In this document: one piece after another, positions 1 through 8,382 of the stretch
Layout of the letters: every line of letters starts with the position of its first letter
How positions within the stretch are numbered: the first letter of the stretch is position 1
NCBI GenBank assembly: GCA_031553225.1
Contig: JAVBLU010000023.1
Coordinates: 1 to 16,256 of the forward strand
Direction of reading: 5' to 3'
Length of the DNA: 16,256 nt
Origin: JAVBLU01 sp031553225
Lineage (GTDB): Bacteria > Bacillota > Clostridia > Christensenellales > UBA1750
The notes under the pieces: generated by a model
Told to the model about the DNA's origin: nothing
The model's input: the letters and a program-made list of their open reading frames with translations, nothing else
Database searches by the model: none
Made by a program: the position numbers and the translations under genes

Positions 1-110
1 CGCCCACGCCGGCCCCGGCGGCAACGGCCGCCCCGGCCGCCGCCGCAACGGCCGCAACGGCCGCAACGCCGGCCCCGGCTACGGCCGCCCCGGCGCCGGC
101 GGCACCGCCC
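1..110 (+). repeat. Ala/Pro/Thr low-complexity linker-coding repeat
   Basis: The sequence is built from imperfect reiterations of GCAACGGCC, GCCCCG and similar GC-rich triplets. Read in the frame of the downstream binding protein (codons begin at base 3), it encodes only Ala, Pro and Thr. In lipoproteins such a stretch usually lies between the lipidated N-terminal Cys and the folded domain, acting as a flexible spacer. The repeat is in-frame coding DNA, not an intergenic element, and it is prone to slippage. Confidence 0.8.
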
Positions 111-1598
111 AAGCCCGTGGAAAAGGTAAAGCTTTCCTGGGCGTCCTGGTCGGTTGGACCGGTGGACGAGAAGAACAAGGCGCTGGACGCCCTGAGCGCC
201 GCCTTCCCGAACATCGAGTTCACCCTGCTGCCCTTTGAGCGCGCCACGTGGGTGGAGCAGATCAACACGCGCGTCGCCGGCGGCGACATCCCCGACATCA
301 TCTACCGCGACAGCTACGGCGTGGTGCGCACGTTCGTGGAGCAGAAGATTCTGGCCGAGGTGCCCTTTGAACTGGCCGCCGAGGCCGCCCCGGGCATCTA
401 CAACGCCACCAAGGAATACGGCAAGGAAGTATGGCTGGCCGCGTACGTAAACGGCAAAAACTACGGCCTGCCCATCATGCAGCCCGAGCAGACCCGTCCC
501 TTTACCGACGCCTGGCGCATGGACTGGCTGCAGAACGTGGGCATCACCAGCGTTCCCACCACCCTTGAAGAGTACGAAACCGCCCTGACCAAGATGACGA
601 ACGACGACCCGGACAAGAACGGCAAAAAGGACACCTACGGCACGTCCTTCCGCGGCAAGGACCTTGGGCAGTACCTGTTTAACACGGTGTACGCCGCCTT
701 CGGCGTAATCCCCGGGCAGCCCTGCCTGGTGAACGGCGAAGTGATGGACGGCCGCGTTTCCCCGCAGGCCAAGGACGCCCTCACCGTGCTGAACCGCTGG
801 TATAAGGCCGGCATCGTCGATCCGGAATTCGTCACCTCCGACAACGCCATCGTGAAGCAGAAATGGGCGAACAGCCAGATCGGCCTGATGACCTTTGGCA
901 CCTACTACCGCTTCTACCCCACCGGCGAGTTCTACGATGCGCTCATCGCCGTGAAGCCCGACGCTCAGGTCGCCATTGGCCCCGCGCCCAAGGGCCCCAG
1001 CGGCGATTACGGCTACATGAACTGGGGCTCCATCACCTCCTCCATCTGCTTTGGCAAGCAGCTGGCCGGCACGGACAAGCTGAAGCTGGCCATGCAGGTG
1101 ATCGACAAGATGTCCACGGACGAGGACCTGTACATGATAACCCACTACGGCCCGGCCGAAACCTGGACGCGCGACCCGGCGCACAACGGCGTCGTGCGCA
1201 CGGACTCGTGGAAGGATTCCGCCACGTACGGGCCTTTGGGCGTCAACTTCTTCCAGTCTGTGCCCGCCATTCCCGTCATTCAGGATAAGATCGCCCGCAA
1301 GGACCGCCCCGAGCTGTTCAAGTACGCCATCGAGGGCACGGTGAAGAACGGCACGCAGTACTTCACCTGGCTTGGCTACTTCACCGATCCCGAGGTGGGC
1401 AAGGCGAACGTGGCGGCCACGGACATGCTCACCAAGAACACGATCGATTTCATCACCGGCGCCCGCCCGCTCGACCAGTTCGACAAGTTCGTTGAGGAGT
1501 ACAAAGCGGCCGGCGGTAAGGCGATCATCGACGACAACACCCGCGCGTACAACGCCGGCGCGGGCCAGATCGACGCCATCAAAGGATTCATCAAATAG
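1..1598 (+). CDS. extracellular solute-binding lipoprotein of a carbohydrate ABC transporter, LplA-like (5' end missing)
   Basis: This is the 3' part of a gene that starts before the window. The frame is open from base 3, so the GTG at 117 is an internal Val and not a start. After the Ala/Pro/Thr spacer comes a type-I periplasmic-binding-like fold of about 490 residues: an N-terminal beta strand (KVKLSWASWSVG), a GGDIPDIIYRD segment typical of sugar-binding proteins, and an EF-hand-like loop (DPDKNGKKDTYG, near bases 604-642) of the kind common in LplA-type proteins that bind Ca2+. The missing N-terminus should hold a signal peptide with a lipobox. The protein would sit on the outer face of the membrane and deliver oligosaccharides to permeases encoded outside the window. 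Its place before a lyase and a YesMN-type sensor pair supports a glycan substrate, probably containing uronic acid; that is inference. No paired permease genes are visible here. Confidence 0.88.
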   Translation, partial: PTPAPAATAAPAAAATAATAATPAPATAAPAPAAPPKPVEKVKLSWASWSVGPVDEKNKALDALSAAFPNIEFTLLPFERATWVEQINTRVAGGDIPDIIYRDSYGVVRTFVEQKILAEVPFELAAEAAPGIYNATKEYGKEVWLAAYVNGKNYGLPIMQPEQTRPFTDAWRMDWLQNVGITSVPTTLEEYETALTKMTNDDPDKNGKKDTYGTSFRGKDLGQYLFNTVYAAFGVIPGQPCLVNGEVMDGRVSPQAKDALTVLNRWYKAGIVDPEFVTSDNAIVKQKWANSQIGLMTFGTYYRFYPTGEFYDALIAVKPDAQVAIGPAPKGPSGDYGYMNWGSITSSICFGKQLAGTDKLKLAMQVIDKMSTDEDLYMITHYGPAETWTRDPAHNGVVRTDSWKDSATYGPLGVNFFQSVPAIPVIQDKIARKDRPELFKYAIEGTVKNGTQYFTWLGYFTDPEVGKANVAATDMLTKNTIDFITGARPLDQFDKFVEEYKAAGGKAIIDDNTRAYNAGAGQIDAIKGFIK

Positions 1599-1614
1599 TT
1601 CGCAGAATTATAAT

Positions 1615-1649
1615 GGGCGGCCGTCAGCACGCGTTGACGGCCGCCCTTT
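1615..1649 (+). terminator. intercistronic hairpin after the binding-protein gene (partial terminator or processing site)
   Basis: A perfect 12-bp GC-rich stem is formed by GGGCGGCCGTCA (1615-1626) and TGACGGCCGCCC (1635-1646), with an 8-base loop. Only three T residues follow. It lies 17 bases after the stop codon and 19 bases before the next start. The short T run suggests a leaky terminator or a 3'-stabilising hairpin rather than a full stop. Such a structure would let the binding protein be made in excess over the enzymes downstream. Confidence 0.65.
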
Positions 1650-1651
1650 GC

Positions 1652-1670
1652 AAGGGAGGCGCAGCTGGTG
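1652..1670 (+). promoter_or_regulatory. ribosome binding site fixing a GTG start for the lyase gene
   Basis: AAGGGAGG at 1652-1659 lies 8 bases before GTG at 1668. The next ATG in frame is well inside conserved-looking sequence, so GTG is the preferred start. The site begins directly after the intercistronic hairpin, so folding of the hairpin could influence access to it. Confidence 0.7.
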
Positions 1671-3926
1671 ATCAAGCCCATCTCCTTCAACGCAGGCGAG
1701 GCCATCTTTGAGCCGTTCTGGGATCCGCAAATCTCCCATCTCGACCGTTTCACCATCACCGCGGACGAGCAGAGCGGCGCGGACGTGTATCAGAACTGGT
1801 GCTTCATTGCTTTCCGCTTCGAGCGCGCCCCAAAGGATGCGCCCGTGTTTACCATGCGCCGCGTGTACGAGGGCGGGCTGTCCTGCTCCGGGTTTGACAG
1901 GATGCTCCTGTCGGCCATGAACGTGGCGGGCGGCGTACTCACCCTGCAGGCGGTGACGGACGCCGGCAACATCCGCCTGGAAACCCCGCCGGGCGGCGTG
2001 CTGAAGGAGGAGTACGAACTGCCCCTTCAGGGCGCCAGCCGCATCGACGAGCTGACGCTTTCGCTCACCCTGCCGCAGGGCGGCAAGGGCAGCGGCTGGA
2101 TCAACTGGATCGGGCTGCGCAACGACGCGATGTACGCGGCGCACCGCGCGCAGTTCCGCTGCTTTGACAGGACATGGGAAGGCTACCTTCAAGGCGAGGA
2201 CTTCGAGCCTACCTTCACCCCGACCTACGCCATTTTAGCCGGCAAGAACGAGCTTGCCGCCATGCGCGCCCAACACGAAGCTTTCGTGAAGGAAAAGGGC
2301 CTGGACGCCTCGCCCTACGTGCAAAACGCGCGCGCGGCGCAGGCCAGCGTGCCGGAGGACCTGATCAGCGACTTCGTCAATTTCTGGGGCGACACGCGCT
2401 ACTGCCGCGCGGACGCGCACAACAACATCATCCTCACCAAGGGCATGGACGCCCTCATCGCCGCCTATTTGCTGAAGGACAAGGACCTTTTGCGCCTGGC
2501 GGCGCGCTATGCCATGTCCATCGCCATGTGCCGCACCTGGGATGACGGCATGATCTGCTCCTTCCCGGGCGGCCCCTTCGAGCACCGCTGCTTTGTGCAG
2601 AACCTGTGCGCGCTGGAGACGGCCATGATTCTGGACCTGGCGGGCGAATACTTCACCGATCTTGGCCGGGATATCATCCTGCGCCGCATCAGCGAATCGG
2701 CCATGGCGCACATCAACTTCTCCACCTGGAAGCATGAATACATCTTCAACTGCAACCAGATGGCCTGGTTCTCGCCCGGCCGCATGTACGGCTACGGCGT
2801 GCTGCTGCCCCACTACCCGCGCGTGCGCCGCTACATGGACATCGCCTTTGACGAACTGACCGAAACGCTGGAAAAATCGCTGCAGCCGGACGGCGGGTAC
2901 CCCGAAGGCCCCACGTATTTTCAGTGCGTGGGCAACGACGGCGGCCGGGCGCTGCTGTTCTATGCGCGCGCCACGGGCGGCGGGCTGGAGAAGGTGCGCA
3001 CGGCCATGCCCGAGCGCGTGTACAAGACGGCCGACTTTGCCGAGGCCCTCATGTCCACGGACGAGACAACCGACGTGGTGCCCATCTGCGACGCCTCCGC
3101 CATCACCAACGCCCCGGCCCTGGCCATCATGGCGTACTTGCTGCCGCAAAGCCAGTGGACGGCCATGCACCACAAGGCCATGGCGCGCGCGGGGCTGCCC
3201 GCATCGCCTATCGCCTGGCTGGTCGCGCCGCAGATTCCGCAAAAGGCCCCCGCGCTTCGGCCGTTCGTGCAGCTGCCCATCACCGGGCACGTCAGCTCCC
3301 TGCGCTTATGCAACGGCAAAAAGGTTAAGTGGTTTCTGCCGGGGAACGTGGCGGGCGCTGGCCACACGCACGAGGATAAGGGGTCCTTCGTTCTGGAATA
3401 CGACGGGGAGACCTTCTGCATGGACCCCGGCACCTGCTCCTACGCCTCGCCCATCTCCGCCGACGTGCAAAAGTGCGAGCGCCACAACATGCTGCTGCCC
3501 GACGGCCTGGTGGAGCGGCCGCACCCGCGCTCGCCCCTGCCGTACGACATCCACTACGCCGCCGCGGGCGACGAAACGTCTTTTACGGCCGCGGCCGATC
3601 TTACGCCCGGCTGGGATGGGTTTTACGCGCTGTGGAAGCGCGTCTTCACCTCCCCGGCGCCGGACGCCATGACCATAACGGACGAGTACCGCGCCCTGAA
3701 AGGCACTGGCGTTCGTTTCTGCCTGAGCACGCGCCAGAGCGTGCAGGCGACGGACACGGGCGTTGTCATCACCGGCCGAAAGGGTAGCCAGGTGATCGTC
3801 ACCGCGCCGCAGGGCAGCCGCATCGTCGTGGAGGAACTGCCGCTGCTGGAGGGCGTGCAGCGCCGCGTCAGTTTTGTGGCGGAGGGCCTCGCCGGCACGC
3901 TGCGCACCACCTTCACCCTTCGTTAG
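1668..3926 (+). CDS. heparinase II/III-family polysaccharide lyase
   Basis: The 752-residue protein has the layout of heparinase II/III and oligo-alginate lyases: an N-terminal region, a middle alpha/alpha-toroid, and a C-terminal beta-sandwich. The toroid part contains H356-E357-Y358 followed by NCNQ (361-364) and the signature GGYPEGPTY (around 409-417). The beta-sandwich carries the family hallmark AGHTHEDKGSF (H566, H568, D570) followed by MDPGTCSY (585-592), the part that contributes metal and substrate-binding residues. These enzymes cleave uronic-acid glycosidic bonds by beta-elimination. I see no convincing signal peptide (N-terminus MIKPISFNAGEA), so action on imported oligosaccharides in the cytoplasm is likely. 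The substrate (heparin-like, alginate-like or other) cannot be told from sequence alone. The start is GTG with a good ribosome site; the stop is 2 bases from the next gene. Confidence 0.85.
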   Translation: MIKPISFNAGEAIFEPFWDPQISHLDRFTITADEQSGADVYQNWCFIAFRFERAPKDAPVFTMRRVYEGGLSCSGFDRMLLSAMNVAGGVLTLQAVTDAGNIRLETPPGGVLKEEYELPLQGASRIDELTLSLTLPQGGKGSGWINWIGLRNDAMYAAHRAQFRCFDRTWEGYLQGEDFEPTFTPTYAILAGKNELAAMRAQHEAFVKEKGLDASPYVQNARAAQASVPEDLISDFVNFWGDTRYCRADAHNNIILTKGMDALIAAYLLKDKDLLRLAARYAMSIAMCRTWDDGMICSFPGGPFEHRCFVQNLCALETAMILDLAGEYFTDLGRDIILRRISESAMAHINFSTWKHEYIFNCNQMAWFSPGRMYGYGVLLPHYPRVRRYMDIAFDELTETLEKSLQPDGGYPEGPTYFQCVGNDGGRALLFYARATGGGLEKVRTAMPERVYKTADFAEALMSTDETTDVVPICDASAITNAPALAIMAYLLPQSQWTAMHHKAMARAGLPASPIAWLVAPQIPQKAPALRPFVQLPITGHVSSLRLCNGKKVKWFLPGNVAGAGHTHEDKGSFVLEYDGETFCMDPGTCSYASPISADVQKCERHNMLLPDGLVERPHPRSPLPYDIHYAAAGDETSFTAAADLTPGWDGFYALWKRVFTSPAPDAMTITDEYRALKGTGVRFCLSTRQSVQATDTGVVITGRKGSQVIVTAPQGSRIVVEELPLLEGVQRRVSFVAEGLAGTLRTTFTLR

Positions 3927-3928
3927 CC

Positions 3929-5716
3929 ATGCCTCGCCCAGCGATGCGCGCCATGCGCCAGACGACCCTGCTTTTGTTGCTTGCGGTCGCCCTGGTTGTG
4001 ATGCTCGTATCGCTGGGCATGGCCATTTTCGCCTACACCGACGCATCCTGGAGGACGCAGCTGGACCGCGAGGCCGATCTAGTGAACAAGATAGCCGCGC
4101 AGATCGACGAGCGCACCGCCTCGCTCCGCCAGACGGCGGGGTTCCTGCGGCAGAACCTGGTCGTACAGTCCGGGCTGCGCGACACGGACTTTCAGCGCGC
4201 TTCCGGCCAGCTCTGGATCGCCACAAGGGACCTTGGCGCGGTCATGTCCGTCACCATGGACAACCCCTACATCGAGGCCATCGCCATTGTAACGCCCGGC
4301 GGGGGCCGGTACATGTACACGCCCAATGCGTACAACGCCGAGCTGGTGGCCTGGATCGACCCGCAGCTGCTGCAGGAGGCCATGCTGTCCTGCCCTGAAA
4401 GGGTATTCACGCACGTGGCCCTTACGGACCGGCGCGGGCAGGAGCACGCCTTCTTTTTGTATTCGCTGTCCATCACCGATACCATCTACCGCTCCGACCT
4501 CACCTCGCTGGGCACGCTGTACCTGTTCCTGTCCGATACGACCTTCAGCTCCATCTACGACCCGGACGGACGGGGCTGGGTGAGCGCGCTGGACGAGGCG
4601 GGGCGCGCGCTGCCCTCGCCGCAAAGCGAGCCCATGGCCGAGCTGCTGCACAGCCCGCGGTGGATGCAGCTCGCGCAGAAAAACCCCGCGCAGTGGCACA
4701 GCGCGCAGCTGGCCGTTGGCGACTACAGCCTGTACTGCGCCAAGGTGCCGGCAAGCGCCTGGACGCTCCTCTACCTGCGGCCCGCGCTGCGCATGGGGCG
4801 GCAGAACCTGACGACCATCTTGGCCATCGTGGGCGTGCTGCTCGTGGGCGGACTTCTGCTGCTCTTCACGCTGCGGCTTTATTCCAGGCAGTTTTTGCGG
4901 CCCATCGCCGAGCTTGCGCAGGCCATGGAGCGCGTGGGGCATGAGGACTTCGCCGTGCAGATGCCCGCCCGCGCCGCCGCGGGCGAGATCGGGGCGATCA
5001 TCAACGGCTTTAACCGCATGGTGCGCGCCCTGTCGGACATGTTTGAGCGCACCCGCCGCGAGGAACAGGGCCGGCGGGAGGCGCAGCTGCGCGCCCTGCG
5101 CTATCAAATTAACCCGCACATGCTGTACAACACGCTGGCCAGCATCCGCATGACGGCCATGCTGGCCGGCGACACGGCCGTGCCAAACATGCTGCTGGCG
5201 CTCTCCAGGCTTTTGCGCTCGGCCTTTACGAACGTGGACGCCCTGGTGAGCGTGGCCGTTGAGATGGGCAACGTGCGCAACTACCTGGCCATTCAGGTGG
5301 AGCGCTATCAGGGCGTGCTCGTCCCGCAGGTGGACGTGTCGCAGGAAGCGGAAGGGTATCTCATGCCGAACATGCTCCTGCAGCCCCTCATCGAGAACGC
5401 CATCCACCATGGGCTATGCGAGCGGCTGAACGGCCGCGACGACCCGCAGCTCTTCGTGCGCGTGTTCCTTTCGGAGGAGGGGCTTGCGGCCGTGGTGGAG
5501 GACAACGGCTGCGGCATTCCCGAAGACCGCCTCGCGGGCCTTTTGGACGGCGATCCTCCGGCGGATGCCGTGGACAGCCACATCGGCCTGCTGGTGACCC
5601 ACCGGCGCATCGTGGGGGAGTTTGGCCCGCCTTACGGCCTGCGCATAGAAAGCCAAAACGCGCGCTTTACGCGCGTGACGGCGCTGCTGCCCAAAAAAGC
5701 CGCCGAAGGAGCATAG
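3929..5716 (+). CDS. membrane sensor histidine kinase, YesM-like (HAMP, His_kinase, HATPase)
   Basis: The 595-residue kinase has TM1 at about residues 12-35, an extracytoplasmic sensor region of about 255 residues, TM2 at about 294-316, a HAMP domain (about 317-380), then a His_kinase/HATPase_c pair. The phospho-acceptor is H397 in INPHMLYNTL, the diagnostic motif of the YesM/LytS-type family. The N box is LIENAIHHG (N490), and the G1 box is VVEDNGCGI with D525. The partner regulator gene starts 3 bases after the stop. The start codon lies 2 bases after the lyase stop, and no Shine-Dalgarno is visible, so translation is probably by re-initiation from the lyase; ATGs at 3944 and 3953 are other possible starts. 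Family members sense sugars, often through the lipoprotein of a linked ABC transporter, and control that transporter. Sensing of the glycan handled by this locus is inferred from position. Confidence 0.9.
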   Translation: MPRPAMRAMRQTTLLLLLAVALVVMLVSLGMAIFAYTDASWRTQLDREADLVNKIAAQIDERTASLRQTAGFLRQNLVVQSGLRDTDFQRASGQLWIATRDLGAVMSVTMDNPYIEAIAIVTPGGGRYMYTPNAYNAELVAWIDPQLLQEAMLSCPERVFTHVALTDRRGQEHAFFLYSLSITDTIYRSDLTSLGTLYLFLSDTTFSSIYDPDGRGWVSALDEAGRALPSPQSEPMAELLHSPRWMQLAQKNPAQWHSAQLAVGDYSLYCAKVPASAWTLLYLRPALRMGRQNLTTILAIVGVLLVGGLLLLFTLRLYSRQFLRPIAELAQAMERVGHEDFAVQMPARAAAGEIGAIINGFNRMVRALSDMFERTRREEQGRREAQLRALRYQINPHMLYNTLASIRMTAMLAGDTAVPNMLLALSRLLRSAFTNVDALVSVAVEMGNVRNYLAIQVERYQGVLVPQVDVSQEAEGYLMPNMLLQPLIENAIHHGLCERLNGRDDPQLFVRVFLSEEGLAAVVEDNGCGIPEDRLAGLLDGDPPADAVDSHIGLLVTHRRIVGEFGPPYGLRIESQNARFTRVTALLPKKAAEGA

Positions 5717-5719
5717 CGC

Positions 5720-7294
5720 ATGCAGATCATGCTCGTGGACGACGACCCGCTGGTGCGCCAAACGCTGCTTGCGCTGGTGCCCTGGGCGCAGTACGGCTGG
5801 ACGGTGGGCGCGCAGTGCACAAACGGCCAAAGCGCCCTGGAGGAGCTGTCATCGCACGCCTACGACGTGGTGATCGCCGACGTGCGCATGCCGGTGATGG
5901 ATGGGCTGGAACTGCTGCGCAGGGCCATGGAGCTGCCTGCGCCGCCCCGGTTCATCATGCTCACCAGCTACGACGACTTTCATCTCGTACGCGCGGCCTA
6001 CCGTCTGGGTGCGATGCACTACCTGCTCAAGGCCGAACTGCAGCCGCAAAGCGTGGTGCAGCTGCTGAAGGACACGCAGGCCGCCATAGATGATGCGGCG
6101 GCGCAGCGGGCCGAGCAGCAGGCCATGGACGCCTTCATCGACGAGCGGCGTGCCAAAGAGGTGCTGCGGGCGCTGTCGGCCTCGCTTCTGCCCCACGCCG
6201 GCTATGTGCGGCTGGACACGGCCGCGCTTTCGCTGAAGACGCCGCTGCAGCGGCCGATCGTGCTGTGCGCGGCGTTTGATTTGAGCGGCCCGGACGTGTC
6301 GGCCGCGCCGCTGCAGCGCATGCGCGAGGAAGTGCTGCAGGGACTGCGCGCGTGGGGTTCGTGGGGCGTGCTGTATGCGCTGCCCCTTGACGAGCAGGTG
6401 CTCTTTTTGTGGCATCATGAGTGTTCCAGCGCGTCGGAGGCCACGGGGAAGCTTTGGCCGCTGCTGCGGCACATGCAGGCGCTGGCCGGACAGTGCCCCG
6501 GCTGGACGGTGACGCTGGGCGCGAGCAACATCGGCCTTACGGACGCCGACCTGCCCGCGCTGGCGGCTCAGGCGCAGACTGCCTGCGCCTACCGCTACAT
6601 CGGCGGCCAGGGGCGGCTGCACATGCACGTTCAGCTTCAGCGCGCCGCCGGGCGCTCCTTCGACCAGGCGGCCGCCGACCGGCACGTGGCGGCGCTGCAG
6701 CGCCTGTTCGCCGCCGGGCCGCAGATCGAGAGCGTGGACGCGTTCTACCGAAATCTGGTGGAGGACCAGGGCTGTTTGGACGCCGCATCGCTGCCCTCGC
6801 TGCAGGCCCTGTACGAGCGGCTGTACTACGCCATGGACACGTACGTCGCGTCGCTGCACTTCACGCCCCGCATGCGCCGGCAGCTGCAGCTGTACCCGGG
6901 CTACCTGCGGCGGCACGGCGATCTGCCGCGCATCAACCACTGGCTGCTTTCGCTTCTGCAGGAGATCGCGCAAACCATCCAGCACTACAGCCACGTCACC
7001 TCGCGTGCCATCGCGCTCATCCAGGAACGCTACGCCCAGCCCTTTACCCTAAGCGCCGCAGCTGCGGCGCTGGGCATCACGCGCGAGCACTTAAGCCGCG
7101 TGTTCACGCGCGAGGTGGGATGCGGCTTTACAGAGTACGTCAACCAGTACCGCATCCTGCAGGCCATCGAGCTGTTCCGCGCGGGGCGGCACTACATCTA
7201 CGACGTGGCGGCCCAGGTGGGCCTGCCCAACCCGGCCTACTTTGCCCGCCTGTTTCGCCGCTACACCGGCAAAATGCCCAAGGACTACCTGTGA
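5720..7294 (+). CDS. response regulator, YesN-like (REC plus AraC-type HTH)
   Basis: The protein has 524 residues. The N-terminal receiver domain shows the acidic pocket VDDDP (residues 6-10), phospho-acceptor D54 in VIADVRMP, T82 in MLTSYDD and K104 in YLLKAE. A long linker follows with no recognised domain. The C-terminal 100 residues are an AraC-type double helix-turn-helix: the first includes FTLSAAAAALGITREHLSRVF, and the second includes IYDVAAQVGLPNPAYFARLFRRYTG. The ATG is preceded by GAAGGAG at 5705-5711, inside the end of the kinase gene, with an 8-base spacer. It is the cognate partner of the kinase just upstream, and it most likely activates transcription of the transporter and lyase genes once phosphorylated. 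No operator can be assigned because the promoter of this operon is outside the window. Confidence 0.92.
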   Translation: MQIMLVDDDPLVRQTLLALVPWAQYGWTVGAQCTNGQSALEELSSHAYDVVIADVRMPVMDGLELLRRAMELPAPPRFIMLTSYDDFHLVRAAYRLGAMHYLLKAELQPQSVVQLLKDTQAAIDDAAAQRAEQQAMDAFIDERRAKEVLRALSASLLPHAGYVRLDTAALSLKTPLQRPIVLCAAFDLSGPDVSAAPLQRMREEVLQGLRAWGSWGVLYALPLDEQVLFLWHHECSSASEATGKLWPLLRHMQALAGQCPGWTVTLGASNIGLTDADLPALAAQAQTACAYRYIGGQGRLHMHVQLQRAAGRSFDQAAADRHVAALQRLFAAGPQIESVDAFYRNLVEDQGCLDAASLPSLQALYERLYYAMDTYVASLHFTPRMRRQLQLYPGYLRRHGDLPRINHWLLSLLQEIAQTIQHYSHVTSRAIALIQERYAQPFTLSAAAAALGITREHLSRVFTREVGCGFTEYVNQYRILQAIELFRAGRHYIYDVAAQVGLPNPAYFARLFRRYTGKMPKDYL

Positions 7295-7332
7295 TTTGTG
7301 CTATCATGAACCCGACAAAGGGAGTGGATCGC

Positions 7333-8382
7333 ATGTACGAACTGACCGCGCGCGACCGGGAGCGCGTAAAACGCCTGCACGAGGAGTACCGCGCCCTGTG
7401 GGAGGATCCGGACGGATGCCGCCCGCTCATTCACGTTGGCGCGCCTGTGCCGCAGAAGCTGGCGGCCGTGTGCGAGCAGGTGGAGAACCCGGCCCTGATG
7501 CTGGAGGCGTCCACGGCGCGCGCTGCCGCACACCTGGCCATGGAGGATGACGCCCTGCCCATCACGCGCGTGGAGTTTGGCACGGCGCAGATCGCGGCGG
7601 CTTTCGGTTGCCCGCTGCACGTCTTTACCGATTCGCCCGTGGCCTGCGGGGCGCACGCGCTGCACAGCCTTCAGGAGTGCTTCACCGCGCCCGTGCCGCC
7701 GCTTACGGCCGGCTGGTATCCAAAGCTTGAGGCCTTCACGCGCTACTACCACGAGCACCAGCCCAAGGGCTACCTTCTGCAGCTGCCCGACATCCAAAGC
7801 CCGTTCAATTCGGCGCATTTGATCCGCGGCAACGACATTCTGACGGACTTCTACGACGACCCGGCCGCAGTGCAGGCGCTGTGCGGCAAGGTGGCGGACT
7901 TCCTTTTGCAGCTGGTGCCCTGGCTGCTGAAGCTGCATCCTCCGGAGACAGAGGGCTGGTTTTACGACTGGAGCGGCCTGTGGAAGGGAAACGCGCGCCT
8001 GTCCAACTGCTCGCTCCACATGATCAGCCCGGCCTTCTACGCCGACTACGTCATGCAAAGCGACCGCCGCGTGCTCGCGGGCCTTCATACCGGCCGTATG
8101 CACTACTGCGGCACACAGAGCGGCGTTATCGACATGATGGCCGCCCTGCCCGAGGTGACGGGCATGGACATCGACGGCGCGCACCACGACCCGTGGGAGG
8201 CATGCGCGCGTTTCCCGAAGGACAAGCCCCTGCTCGTCGCGCTGGGAAAGCCCGACCAGCTGCCCCGTCTTTTAAAGGGCGACTGGCCGGGCAAGCGAAA
8301 CCTCATCGTTCACGTGGGCGCGCGCTCCATCGCCGAGGGCCGGGAGCTGGCGGAAAAGCTGCGTCAGGCCTCGCTTTCGTAA
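7333..8382 (+). CDS. uroporphyrinogen-decarboxylase (URO-D) fold protein of unknown function
   Basis: The 349-residue protein has features of the URO-D superfamily: a central LPDIQSPFNSAHLIRGND segment (151-168) followed by YDDPAAV, and a C-terminal HYCGTQSG (257-264), which matches the HxCG-type element used for zinc in methyltransferase relatives. The first His of that element is H257 and the Cys is C259. The frame extends upstream to an ATG at 7306, but GGAG at 7321-7324 with an 8-base spacer selects ATG 7333. A real heme-pathway HemE would sit with other hem genes; none are here. URO-D-fold proteins also include cobalamin-dependent methyltransferases and many uncharacterised members in sugar loci. 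A role in processing a methylated or otherwise modified sugar is possible but unproven. The 3' end overlaps the converging GH38-like gene by 19 bp. Confidence 0.75.
   Translation: MYELTARDRERVKRLHEEYRALWEDPDGCRPLIHVGAPVPQKLAAVCEQVENPALMLEASTARAAAHLAMEDDALPITRVEFGTAQIAAAFGCPLHVFTDSPVACGAHALHSLQECFTAPVPPLTAGWYPKLEAFTRYYHEHQPKGYLLQLPDIQSPFNSAHLIRGNDILTDFYDDPAAVQALCGKVADFLLQLVPWLLKLHPPETEGWFYDWSGLWKGNARLSNCSLHMISPAFYADYVMQSDRRVLAGLHTGRMHYCGTQSGVIDMMAALPEVTGMDIDGAHHDPWEACARFPKDKPLLVALGKPDQLPRLLKGDWPGKRNLIVHVGARSIAEGRELAEKLRQASLS

Noticed and set aside
6421..7332. Extended start of the URO-D-like gene
   Set aside because: This stretch lies inside the response-regulator gene in another frame; the ribosome site selects ATG 7333.
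7333..8382. Heme-pathway uroporphyrinogen decarboxylase
   Set aside because: The context is a glycan cluster with no heme genes, so only the fold is claimed.
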